This document shows, one piece after another, positions 18,106-25,778 of a DNA stretch of 64,000 nucleotides. The stretch lies in the NCBI GenBank assembly GCA_018242525.1, contig JAFEBS010000059.1, positions 3,949 through 67,948 of the forward strand, given 5' to 3'. Numbering within the stretch: the first letter of the stretch is position 1; each line of letters begins with the position of its first letter. Source of the stretch: Planctomycetota bacterium. GTDB lineage: Bacteria; Planctomycetota; Planctomycetia; Planctomycetales; Planctomycetaceae. A model generated the notes under the pieces. The model was not told the origin of the DNA. It saw only the letters and a program-made list of their open reading frames with translations, and made no database searches. Made by a program: the position numbers and the translations under genes.

Positions 18106-18134
18106 CGCAACGCATTATTTAGTAATATGTTGCG
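18106..18134. promoter_or_regulatory. Imperfect palindrome upstream of dnaK
   Basis: Arms CGCAACGCATTA and TAATATGTTGCG (10 of 12 paired) surround TTTAG. The AT-rich centre and dyad symmetry look like a repressor-binding site, possibly for a stress regulator replacing HrcA/CIRCE. No regulator gene is adjacent. Confidence 0.4.
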
Positions 18135-18292
18135 GACAATAAAAGAGCCTGACGCAGGTTGGGCGCAGGGTTTGCTTCCCCCCATGAAAAACACCGTGAT
18201 AATTGCCAGAATCTGCGACTGGGCAGTCTGCTCGGTGAATTCAAATTGAAGTCAATCAACGAACTCGAAATACTCGAACAAGGAACGACCGC

Positions 18293-20191
18293 ATGGCCAT
18301 CCAGGAACGAATCATCGGCATCGACCTCGGAACAACAAATTCCGTTGTGTCTGTCATGGAAGGTGGCGAAGTCAAAGTCATCGCCAACCAGGAAGGAAAT
18401 CGGCTGACACCCAGCGTCGTTGCCTATACCGAAAAGGGGGATCGACTGGTGGGCGACCCCGCCAAACGCCAGGCGGTGACGAATCCGAAGAATACGATTT
18501 ATTCCATCAAGCGCTTCATGGGCCGACGCCACTCGGAAGTCGAATCGGAAGAGAAGATTGTCCCCTACAAGGTGATTGGTGGCGCGAACGAATACGTGAA
18601 GGTCGAAGTTCACGGCAAGACGTACACCCCACCCGAAGTTTCCGCGCAAGTCCTGCGGAAGTTGAAGGAGGCGGCCGAAGCGTATCTCGGTCACACGGTG
18701 ACGCGGGCTGTGATCACCGTTCCTGCGTACTTCAACGATGCCCAGCGACAGGCCACGAAGGACGCAGGCGAAATCGCGGGCCTGAGTGTCGATCGGATCA
18801 TCAATGAACCCACGGCCGCCGCGCTCGCGTACGGTCTGCAGAACAAGAAGAACGAAAAGATCGCCGTCTTCGACCTGGGGGGCGGTACGTTTGACGTCTC
18901 GGTGCTGGAAGTCGACAACGAACTGGTCGAAGTTCTCAGCACCAACGGTGACACTCATCTCGGTGGTGACGACTTTGACGAAGTGCTGATCAAGCACATC
19001 GCGGACAAGTTCCAGGCCGAGCATTCGATTGACCTGCGCAAGGATGCGATGGCCCTGCAGCGTTTGCGTGAAGCCGCCGAAAAGGCCAAGAAGGAGTTGT
19101 CCGGGCAGCAGTCGACTGACATCAATCTGCCGTTTATCACGGCCGATGCCACCGGAGCCAAACACCTGCAGATGACCGTGACCCGTGCCGAATTTGAACG
19201 GATGGTTGACCATCTGATCGAACGCTGCCGCAAGCCGGTTGAAAGTGCCCTGCGGGATGCCAAGCTGTCGCCCAGCCAGATCGACGAAGTCGTACTGGTG
19301 GGCGGTTCGACGCGCGTGCCGAAGGTCCAGGAATTCGTCAAGAAGATGTTCGGCGGGAAGGAACCGCACCGCGGTGTGAATCCCGACGAAGTGGTCTCGA
19401 TTGGCGCCGCCATCCAGGGGGGGATCATTTCGGGCGACGTGAAAGACATGGTGCTGCTCGACGTCACCCCGCTGTCACTCGGACTGGAAACCGAAGGCGG
19501 CGTCATGACGGTGCTCGTCGAACGGAATACGACGATCCCCGTCACCAAGAAGGAAACGTTTTCGACCGCCGCCGACGGCCAGACGGCGGTGACGATCAGC
19601 GTCTTCCAGGGGGAACGCCCGATGGCCCGCGACAACCGGATGCTGAATCAATTCAATCTGGAAGGGATCCTGCCGGCTCCCCGCGGCACGCCCAAGGTTG
19701 AAGTCACGTTCGATCTGGACGTGAACGGGATCCTGAACGTCAAGGCCAGGGACCAGTCGACGGGCAAGGAACATTCGGTCCGGATCGAGAACTCCAGTGG
19801 CTTGGACGAAGGGGAAATCGAGCGGATGCGGAAGGATGCGGAATCGCATGCCGCTGAAGACAAGCGACGCCGCGAACTGGCCGAAGCCAAGAACAAGGCT
19901 TCAACGGCCGTGTACGAAATCGAAAAGGTGATGAAGGAACATGGTTCGAAGCTGGACGCGTCGTCCAAGGGTGCCGTCGAGGCCAGCATCGAAAAGGTGA
20001 AGTCCGCCGAAAAGGGGGACGACGTGGCCGCGATCAATTCGGCCGTCGAAGCCCTGCAACAGGCGAGTTTCGCCCTGGCTCAGCACATGCAGGCCCCCGG
20101 CGGCGACGCCGGTGGCGATCAGGCCGGGGCGGCACCAAATGCCAAACCCGATGACGGCGTGATCGATGCCGAGTTCGAAAAGAAAAGCTGA
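18293..20191 (+). CDS. dnaK: Chaperone DnaK (Hsp70)
   Basis: A 632-residue Hsp70. The ATPase domain opens GIDLGTTNSVVSVMEGG and contains VPAYFNDAQRQATKDAG, INEPTAAALAYG, VFDLGGGTFDVSVLEV and VLVGGSTRVPKVQEFV. The linker/substrate-domain boundary reads MVLLDVTPLSLGLETEGG. The helical lid ends in a Gly/Asp/Ala-rich tail closing VIDAEFEKKS, the usual DnaK terminus. It refolds proteins with DnaJ and GrpE, neither of which is adjacent; clpB is next instead. AAGGAA lies 8 bases before the ATG. A hairpin after the stop codon suggests that dnaK can be a single-gene transcript. Confidence 0.98.
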   Translation: MAIQERIIGIDLGTTNSVVSVMEGGEVKVIANQEGNRLTPSVVAYTEKGDRLVGDPAKRQAVTNPKNTIYSIKRFMGRRHSEVESEEKIVPYKVIGGANEYVKVEVHGKTYTPPEVSAQVLRKLKEAAEAYLGHTVTRAVITVPAYFNDAQRQATKDAGEIAGLSVDRIINEPTAAALAYGLQNKKNEKIAVFDLGGGTFDVSVLEVDNELVEVLSTNGDTHLGGDDFDEVLIKHIADKFQAEHSIDLRKDAMALQRLREAAEKAKKELSGQQSTDINLPFITADATGAKHLQMTVTRAEFERMVDHLIERCRKPVESALRDAKLSPSQIDEVVLVGGSTRVPKVQEFVKKMFGGKEPHRGVNPDEVVSIGAAIQGGIISGDVKDMVLLDVTPLSLGLETEGGVMTVLVERNTTIPVTKKETFSTAADGQTAVTISVFQGERPMARDNRMLNQFNLEGILPAPRGTPKVEVTFDLDVNGILNVKARDQSTGKEHSVRIENSSGLDEGEIERMRKDAESHAAEDKRRRELAEAKNKASTAVYEIEKVMKEHGSKLDASSKGAVEASIEKVKSAEKGDDVAAINSAVEALQQASFALAQHMQAPGGDAGGDQAGAAPNAKPDDGVIDAEFEKKS

Positions 20192-20220
20192 TCTTGTTTC
20201 AAAGTGCCAATGATCGAGCG

Positions 20221-20252
20221 ACCTGGTTCCCATGCCATCGTGGGGACCAGGT
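20221..20252 (+). terminator. Hairpin after dnaK
   Basis: ACCTGGTTCCC and GGGGACCAGGT pair over 11 bp (one G-T) with a 10-base loop, 30 bp after the dnaK stop. It is followed by TTGTTCAT rather than a clear T-run, so it may attenuate rather than fully stop transcription into clpB. Confidence 0.5.
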
Positions 20253-20382
20253 TGTTCATACCCCGCCGACAGCCATCTCAGTTCTTGATCCCATTGAAAA
20301 AAACGATTGTAGATCACACGCCGGATGATACGGTGTTCGCTACCGATCCGTAGAATTCACGGCTCCTTGAGGAGGATTCGCC

Positions 20383-22992
20383 ATGGCCTTCCGTCCCGAC
20401 AAACTGACCGTTAAAGCCCAGGAAGCGGTCCAGTCCGCGCAGCAGTTGGCGGAGTCGCAGGGGCATCCCCAATTGCTGCCATTGCACCTGCTGAAGGCGC
20501 TGCTGGATGAACAGCAGGGAATCGTCCGACCGCTGCTGGAAAAGATCGGCATCCGGGTCGCCCAGTTGCGATCCATCGTCGACGCCGACCTGGGGAAGCT
20601 TCCGCGCGGTTCCAGCGGTCAGGTCGGAGCCAGCCAGGCAGTCATGCAGGTGCTCGACAAGGCCAACCAACAGGCCGATGTGATGAAGGATGCGTTCACG
20701 TCCACGGAACATCTGCTGCTGGCACTGACCCAGGTCGATGATCAGGCGCAGCGCGTTCTGAAACTGAATGGCGTCACCGAAGCCGATATCCTGGCGGCCC
20801 TGAAAGCGGTTCGTGGATCGCAACAGGTCACGGATCAGAACCCCGAGGAAAAGTACCAGGCCTTGGAGAAGTATGCCAAGGATCTGGTGGCCCTGGCACG
20901 CCAGGGGAAGATCGACCCGGTGATCGGCCGCGATCAGGAGATTCGACGCGTCATCCAGGTGCTGTCGCGTCGACGGAAGAACAACCCCGTCCTGATCGGG
21001 GATGCCGGGGTCGGCAAAACCGCGATCGTGGAAGGTTTGGCTCATCGCATTGTCATGGGGGATGTCCCTCAAAACCTGAAGGACAAGACGGTTGTGGCGC
21101 TCGATATGGGAGCCTTGATTGCCGGAGCCAAGTACCGTGGCGAATTCGAAGACCGATTGAAGGCAGTCCTGAAGGAAGTCTCCGAGGCGGAAGGCCGCAT
21201 CATCCTGTTCATCGACGAACTGCATACAGTCGTCGGTGCCGGCGCAGCCGAAGGGGCAGTCGACGCCTCGAACCTGCTGAAGCCCGCGCTGGCGCGCGGC
21301 GAATTGCACTGCGTCGGTGCGACAACCCTGGATGAATATCGGAAGTACATCGAAAAGGATCCGGCCCTTGAACGCCGCTTCCAACCGGTCATGGTCAATG
21401 AGCCGAGCGTCGAAGACACAATTTCGATCCTGCGTGGACTGAAGTCTCGCTATGAATCCCATCATGGCGTACGTGTTACCGACGACGCTCTGATCGCCGC
21501 CGCGACATTGTCGGACCGCTACATCGCCGACCGATTCCTACCGGACAAGGCGATTGACCTGGTCGACGAATCTGCCAGTCGGCTGCGCATGGAAATGGAC
21601 AGTATGCCCGCCGAGGTTGACGAGGCGACGCGTCAGTTGACTCGACTTCAGATCGAAGCGGCCGCGCTGGCCCAGGAACCCAGCCCGGAGAGCAAGCAGC
21701 GGTTGCAGGAACTGCGCAAGCAGATTGCCGACCGCGAAGAAAGCGTCAATGCCCTGAAGACGCGCTGGCAGGTGGAGAAGGATGCCCTGTCATCGATCCG
21801 GCCGCTCAAGGAAGAAATCGAAAAACTGCGGACCACTTACGAACAGGCGTTCACCAGGGCTCAACAGACAAACGCCAACGAAGATTATGTCCATGCCTTC
21901 GATGCGGAAAAGAAATTGAAGGACGCACTGCAGAATCTGGAATCGGCCGAAAAGAAAGTCGCCCAGGTGGGCGGCGGCGATGGACCACGGTTGCTGCGTG
22001 AAGAAGTGACTCAGGAGGACATCGCGAAAGTCGTCAGCACCTGGACGGGCATTCCAGTGTCGCGGATGCTGCAGACCGAACGCACGAAACTGCTGGAGAT
22101 GGAAGATCATATCCACCAGCGGATGATCAATCAGTCCGAAGCCGTCACGGCCGTGGCCAACGCGGTCCGACGCTCCCGGTCCGGGATGCAGGATCCGAAC
22201 CGGCCGATCGGCTCGTTCATCTTCCTGGGTCCCACGGGGGTCGGAAAGACGGAACTGTGCAAGGCGCTGGCCGAATTCCTGTTCGACGATGAACGGGCGA
22301 TGGTGCGGATCGACATGAGCGAATTCATGGAAAAGCACTCCGTCGCCCGCCTGATCGGGGCTCCTCCGGGCTACGTCGGATACGAAGAAGGCGGCAAGTT
22401 GACGGAGGCGGTCCGCCGTCGACCGTATACCGTGCTGCTGCTGGACGAAATCGAAAAAGCCCATCGCGACGTGTTCAACGTCCTGCTGCAACTGCTGGAT
22501 GACGGTCGCCTGACCGACAGCCATGGCCGAACCGTCGACTTCACGAACACGATCGTCGTCATGACCTCGAACATCGGCAGTCAGATGATCATGGAAATGA
22601 CCGGTCGTGACGACGACAAGGAGATCGAACGTCGAGTTCTGCAGGCCCTGCGCCAAGAATTCCTGCCCGAGTTCCTGAACCGGGTCGATGAAACGATCGT
22701 ATTCCATCCGCTGACTCAGAAGGAAATCCGCCAGATCGTCGAACTGCAACTGGTCAAGCTGCAGAAGCGACTGGAAGACAACGGGTACACGCTGGAGGTG
22801 ACCGACGGAGCCAAAAAGCAACTCGCCGAAGAAGGGTACGATCCGGTCTACGGAGCCCGCCCGCTGAAGCGAACGATCCAGCAACGCCTGCAAAATGAAC
22901 TCGCCAATTCCATCCTGGGAGGCGAATTCGCGGAGGGGGCGCATATCGTGGTGGATGTGCAGAACGGGGAATTCACGTTCGATCACCGGTGA
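20383..22992 (+). CDS. clpB: ATP-dependent disaggregase ClpB
   Basis: An 869-residue Hsp100 of standard length. It has a double Clp N domain (residues 5-150), AAA module 1 with GDAGVGKTAIVEG and LFIDELHTVVGAG, and an M-domain coiled coil (about 410-530, rich in Glu/Arg/Lys/Gln). AAA module 2 has GPTGVGKTELCKALAEF, APPGYVGYEEGG and VLLLDEIEKAH, followed by the C-terminal D2-small domain (YGARPLKRTIQQRLQNELA). It extracts polypeptides from aggregates and hands them to DnaK, which is encoded immediately upstream. A strong GAGGAGGA ribosome-binding site is at 20369-20376. Confidence 0.98.
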   Translation: MAFRPDKLTVKAQEAVQSAQQLAESQGHPQLLPLHLLKALLDEQQGIVRPLLEKIGIRVAQLRSIVDADLGKLPRGSSGQVGASQAVMQVLDKANQQADVMKDAFTSTEHLLLALTQVDDQAQRVLKLNGVTEADILAALKAVRGSQQVTDQNPEEKYQALEKYAKDLVALARQGKIDPVIGRDQEIRRVIQVLSRRRKNNPVLIGDAGVGKTAIVEGLAHRIVMGDVPQNLKDKTVVALDMGALIAGAKYRGEFEDRLKAVLKEVSEAEGRIILFIDELHTVVGAGAAEGAVDASNLLKPALARGELHCVGATTLDEYRKYIEKDPALERRFQPVMVNEPSVEDTISILRGLKSRYESHHGVRVTDDALIAAATLSDRYIADRFLPDKAIDLVDESASRLRMEMDSMPAEVDEATRQLTRLQIEAAALAQEPSPESKQRLQELRKQIADREESVNALKTRWQVEKDALSSIRPLKEEIEKLRTTYEQAFTRAQQTNANEDYVHAFDAEKKLKDALQNLESAEKKVAQVGGGDGPRLLREEVTQEDIAKVVSTWTGIPVSRMLQTERTKLLEMEDHIHQRMINQSEAVTAVANAVRRSRSGMQDPNRPIGSFIFLGPTGVGKTELCKALAEFLFDDERAMVRIDMSEFMEKHSVARLIGAPPGYVGYEEGGKLTEAVRRRPYTVLLLDEIEKAHRDVFNVLLQLLDDGRLTDSHGRTVDFTNTIVVMTSNIGSQMIMEMTGRDDDKEIERRVLQALRQEFLPEFLNRVDETIVFHPLTQKEIRQIVELQLVKLQKRLEDNGYTLEVTDGAKKQLAEEGYDPVYGARPLKRTIQQRLQNELANSILGGEFAEGAHIVVDVQNGEFTFDHR

Positions 22993-23008
22993 CCAGGGCC
23001 ACCGATCT

Positions 23009-23110
23009 GGGGCCAGGCACTACGGTATTTCGGAAATGGCAGGTTAGAATCGTCGTTCAAGATCGAGTTCACCTCCGAGCCAATTCCGAAATTCACAAGT
23101 GCCTGACCCC
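23009..23110. repeat. 102-bp palindromic element after clpB
   Basis: The outer arms GGGGCCAGGCACT and AGTGCCTGACCCC pair with one mismatch, and inner arms TATTTCGGAA / TTCCGAAAT also pair. The central TTCAAGATCGAGTTCA (23056-23071) matches the centre of the element at 12373-12478 with one change. It lies 16 bp after the clpB stop and may end that transcript. Confidence 0.7.
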
Positions 23111-23143
23111 GGTCTGATTCCCGGTTGATCTGAAGGAACGTGA

Positions 23144-24067
23144 GTGAAAATCGTTTCACTATTGCCGAGTGCCACCGAGATCGTGTGCCAACTGGGTCTC
23201 GGTGACCAACTGGTGGGGGTGACACACGAGTGTGACTATCCTTCATTCGTGCAGCAGTTGCCCAAGGTGACAAAGACCTTGATCCCCCAGGGTGCCACCA
23301 GCCATGAGATTGACGGCCTGGTGCGTGAACGCTTGCAGACTCAGGCAGCACTGTATTCCCTGGATCTGCCTGTCCTGCAGCGGTTGCAGCCGGATCTGCT
23401 CGTGACTCAGGCCTTGTGCGACGTGTGCGCCGTCTCTGAAGCGGAGGTCAATGCTGCTGCCTGCTCTTTGCCGGGGCAACCTCGTGTCGTGAATCTGGAA
23501 CCGCAGCGGTTGTCCGAGGTCTTCGACGGCATTCGCCTGGTGGGCGACGCGGTCGGGATTCCCGACAAGGCGACCGAAGTCATGGCCGGGTTGCAACGAC
23601 GAGTCGATCGGATCGCGGAGCGAAATCGGAAACTGGCTCACCGCCCGCGTGTTCTCCTGTTGGAATGGATCGATCCCCCATTCACGGCCGGGCATTGGAC
23701 TCCGGAACTGGTTCGCATCGCGGGCGGAGTGGAAGTCGCAGGTCGCGAAGGAGAACCCTCGCGCACGATGGCATGGGACGAGATCGTTCAGTTCGATCCG
23801 GAGTTTCTGATCGTGGCCTGCTGCGGATTCAATGTTGAACGAACCATGGTCGATATTCCGCTTTTGGTCCAGTATCCAGACTACTACGAAATGACCTGTG
23901 TGCGTCGGAATCAGGTCTTCGTCATCGACGGTAATTCCTACTTCAGCCGCCCCGGTCCGCGACTGGTCGATGCGCTGGAATTGTTGGCTCACACGCTGCA
24001 CCCGGACCGACACCCCTTGCCGGCGGGTTTGGAACCGCCGCGGTTGATCCGACACGTTGTGCAGTGA
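23144..24067 (+). CDS. Cobalamin/metal-type substrate-binding protein (BtuF/TroA-like fold), no signal peptide
   Basis: A 307-residue protein of the periplasmic-binding-protein 2 family (PF01497). It begins directly with the fold, KIVSLLPSATEIVCQLGLGD, and continues VGVTHECDYP, PDLLVTQALCDVCAVSE, NLEPQRLSEVF, a long linking helix and RPRVLLLEWIDPPFTAGHW. BtuF and FhuD relatives deliver vitamin B12 or siderophores to ABC importers. Here no signal peptide, lipobox or adjacent permease/ATPase is present, so it may act in the cytoplasm or use an unusual export route. The GTG start at 23144 follows AAGGAA. No cobalamin riboswitch is visible upstream; the space holds the palindromic element instead. 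Confidence 0.8.
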   Translation: MKIVSLLPSATEIVCQLGLGDQLVGVTHECDYPSFVQQLPKVTKTLIPQGATSHEIDGLVRERLQTQAALYSLDLPVLQRLQPDLLVTQALCDVCAVSEAEVNAAACSLPGQPRVVNLEPQRLSEVFDGIRLVGDAVGIPDKATEVMAGLQRRVDRIAERNRKLAHRPRVLLLEWIDPPFTAGHWTPELVRIAGGVEVAGREGEPSRTMAWDEIVQFDPEFLIVACCGFNVERTMVDIPLLVQYPDYYEMTCVRRNQVFVIDGNSYFSRPGPRLVDALELLAHTLHPDRHPLPAGLEPPRLIRHVVQ

Positions 24068-24185
24068 TTCCGTTTTCCATGATTACGATTCCTCCACAAG
24101 GGGTCTGACGCTCGCCATTTCGGGGGCTCCCGGGTTCAATGGTACGACTTACCAGAACCGCAACAGTGCCACCGGAGTGTCATCG

Positions 24186-25628
24186 ATGAGATCTCACCGT
24201 TCGCTTCTGTTCAGTCTTGTCATCACGATGGGTTTGTCTGTCCCCGGGTCGCACGCCGCTGATCAACCGAACATTGTCTGCTTTGTCGTGGATGACCTGG
24301 GTTACATGGACATCCAGCCGAACAACCCGGCCTCGTTCTATGAAACTCGGAATTTGCAACGGCTGGCGGAATCGGGGACGCGGTTTACATCGGGATATGC
24401 CGCCTGCCCTGTTTGCTCACCGACTCGAGCCAGCCTGATCAGCGGGAAGTACCCGCAGCGAACGGGCATAACAGATTACATTGGCGCGGCTCAGCCAGAC
24501 GCGTGGAAACGTCCCACAAAACTGCTGCCAGCCCCCTATCGGGATCGTCTGCTGCACGAAGAAACGACGTTCGCCGAACTCCTGAAAAAGGCCGGTTATG
24601 CCACGATGTTTGCAGGAAAGTGGCATCTGGGTCCGGAAGGGTTCTGGCCTGAATCACAGGGATTCGATATCAATCAGGGAGGAATTGATCGGGGCGGCCC
24701 CTATGGGGGGAAGAAGTATTTTTCTCCCTATGGCAATCCGCGTCTGAAGGACGGACCGGATGGCGAGCATCTGCCGGATCGGTTGGCAACGGAAACCGTG
24801 AAATTCATGGAAGCGCACCGCGACGGGCCGTTCCTGGCCTACTTCTGTTTCTACTCGGTCCACACTCCATTGATCGCGCGCGACGACTTGCGAGCAAAGT
24901 ACGAAGCGAAGGCCAAAGGTCTTTCGCAAAGCAGCCCCAAATGGGGCCAGGAACGGGAACGTCAGGTCCGACTCGTTCAGGATCACGCCGTCTACGCGGG
25001 CATGGTCGAAGCGATGGATCAGGCGGTGGGAAAAGTCCTGGATGCGATTGATCGACTGGGGCTGGCCGATAACACGGTGGTCATTTTCACATCGGACAAC
25101 GGCGGCCTGTCGACGTCCGAGGGGCATCCCACATCCAACCTGCCGCTGCGGGGTGGCAAAGGGTGGATGTACGAAGGGGGGGTCCGCGTTCCGTGGATTG
25201 TTCGAGCCCCCGGACTGACAAAGGCAGGCGACGTCTGCGACACGCCGATCATGAGTCAGGACCTGTTCCCAACTCTGCTGGAACTCGCCGGAGCTCCGAT
25301 TCCGCCTGATGTCTCGGTCGATGGAACCAGTCTCGTCGGCCTGTTGCGAGGGAACACGTTGAAACCGCGCCCCCTTTATTGGCACTATCCCCACTATGGC
25401 AATCAGGGTGGGGCTCCAGGCGGAGCGGTCCGTGACGGAGACTGGAAGCTGATCGAATGGTACGAGGACGGTTCGCTGGAACTGTTCAATTTGCGAGACG
25501 ATCTCGGAGAGACCAAAAACCTTGCGGCCAGCCTACCAGACAAAGTTCAGGAACTGCAGGCGAAGCTGGCGGCCTGGCGAACCGACGTTGGGGCCGTGAT
25601 GCCGACACCGAATCGAGTGAAAAAATAG
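24186..25628 (+). CDS. Secreted sulfatase 1 (arylsulfatase/GAG-sulfatase superfamily)
   Basis: A 480-residue type I sulfatase. A signal peptide (SLLFSLVITMGLSVPGSHA, cut before ADQPN) leads to the metal-site start PNIVCFVVDDLGYMD. The formylglycine motif CSPTRA lies in CPVCSPTRASLISGKYPQR, with FAGKWHLG following as the second signature. Later parts include VVIFTSDNGGLS and a C-terminal sub-domain ending NLRDDLGETKNLA. It hydrolyses sulfate esters, presumably on polysaccharides, in the periplasm after its Cys is converted to formylglycine. It is the first of three tandem sulfatases. The ATG at 24186 is chosen as the start of the signal peptide; upstream in-frame sequence overlaps the previous gene. 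Confidence 0.93.
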   Translation: MRSHRSLLFSLVITMGLSVPGSHAADQPNIVCFVVDDLGYMDIQPNNPASFYETRNLQRLAESGTRFTSGYAACPVCSPTRASLISGKYPQRTGITDYIGAAQPDAWKRPTKLLPAPYRDRLLHEETTFAELLKKAGYATMFAGKWHLGPEGFWPESQGFDINQGGIDRGGPYGGKKYFSPYGNPRLKDGPDGEHLPDRLATETVKFMEAHRDGPFLAYFCFYSVHTPLIARDDLRAKYEAKAKGLSQSSPKWGQERERQVRLVQDHAVYAGMVEAMDQAVGKVLDAIDRLGLADNTVVIFTSDNGGLSTSEGHPTSNLPLRGGKGWMYEGGVRVPWIVRAPGLTKAGDVCDTPIMSQDLFPTLLELAGAPIPPDVSVDGTSLVGLLRGNTLKPRPLYWHYPHYGNQGGAPGGAVRDGDWKLIEWYEDGSLELFNLRDDLGETKNLAASLPDKVQELQAKLAAWRTDVGAVMPTPNRVKK

Positions 25629-25631
25629 GGA

Positions 25632-25659
25632 CACTAGCCCGATGCGCGAGCGAGGGATT
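25632..25659 (-). repeat. Dispersed repeat CACTAGCCCGA-type (copy 2)
   Basis: This 28-bp motif (CACTAGCCCGATGCGCGAGC then GAGGGATT) directly follows the stop codon of sulfatase 1. Its reverse complement matches the copy at 43790-43822 and, in part, those at 88-107 and 52325-52344. Confidence 0.6.
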
Positions 25660-25689
25660 GGTCGATGTGCGATCAATTCGAAAGTTTTC

Positions 25690-25717
25690 TCGTTCCCAAG
25701 CTCCCGCTTGGGAACGA
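25690..25717. repeat. Perfect 12-bp inverted repeat, TCGTTCCCAAGC type
   Basis: TCGTTCCCAAGC and GCTTGGGAACGA are exact inverted repeats around TCCC, between sulfatase genes 1 and 2. Motifs of this kind recur in intergenic DNA of planctomycetes and some cyanobacteria. It could form a hairpin in the tandem transcript. Only one copy is in this window. Confidence 0.6.
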
Positions 25718-25778
25718 TGAACGTCGGGCAACTGTTCCGAGATCACACACTGCCAACTGGTGGAATGAAGAGGCTGCC

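Larger units (their letters stand above)
17786..18292 (+). promoter_or_regulatory. dnaK upstream region
   Basis: This 507-bp stretch contains no gene I can support and must hold the divergent promoters of pheA and dnaK. No CIRCE element (TTAGCACTC-N9-GAGTGCTAA) is present. Two inverted-repeat structures (18006-18061 and 18106-18134) are listed separately. A CCCCCCAT string at 18178-18185, with TTGGGC 14 bases before it, loosely resembles a sigma-32 heat-shock promoter, but the match to the -35 box is weak. AAGGAA at 18280-18285 is the dnaK ribosome-binding site. Confidence 0.4.

Noticed and set aside
17786..18292. CIRCE element for HrcA control of dnaK
   Set aside because: No TTAGCACTC / GAGTGCTAA pair exists in the region; the dyads present have different sequences.
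18119..19369. A 416-codon minus-strand open frame opposite the start of dnaK
   Set aside because: It is antisense to a firmly identified Hsp70, with no motif of its own.
23000..23143. Cobalamin riboswitch upstream of the BtuF-like gene
   Set aside because: The space is almost filled by a 102-bp palindrome and lacks the conserved B12-box motif.
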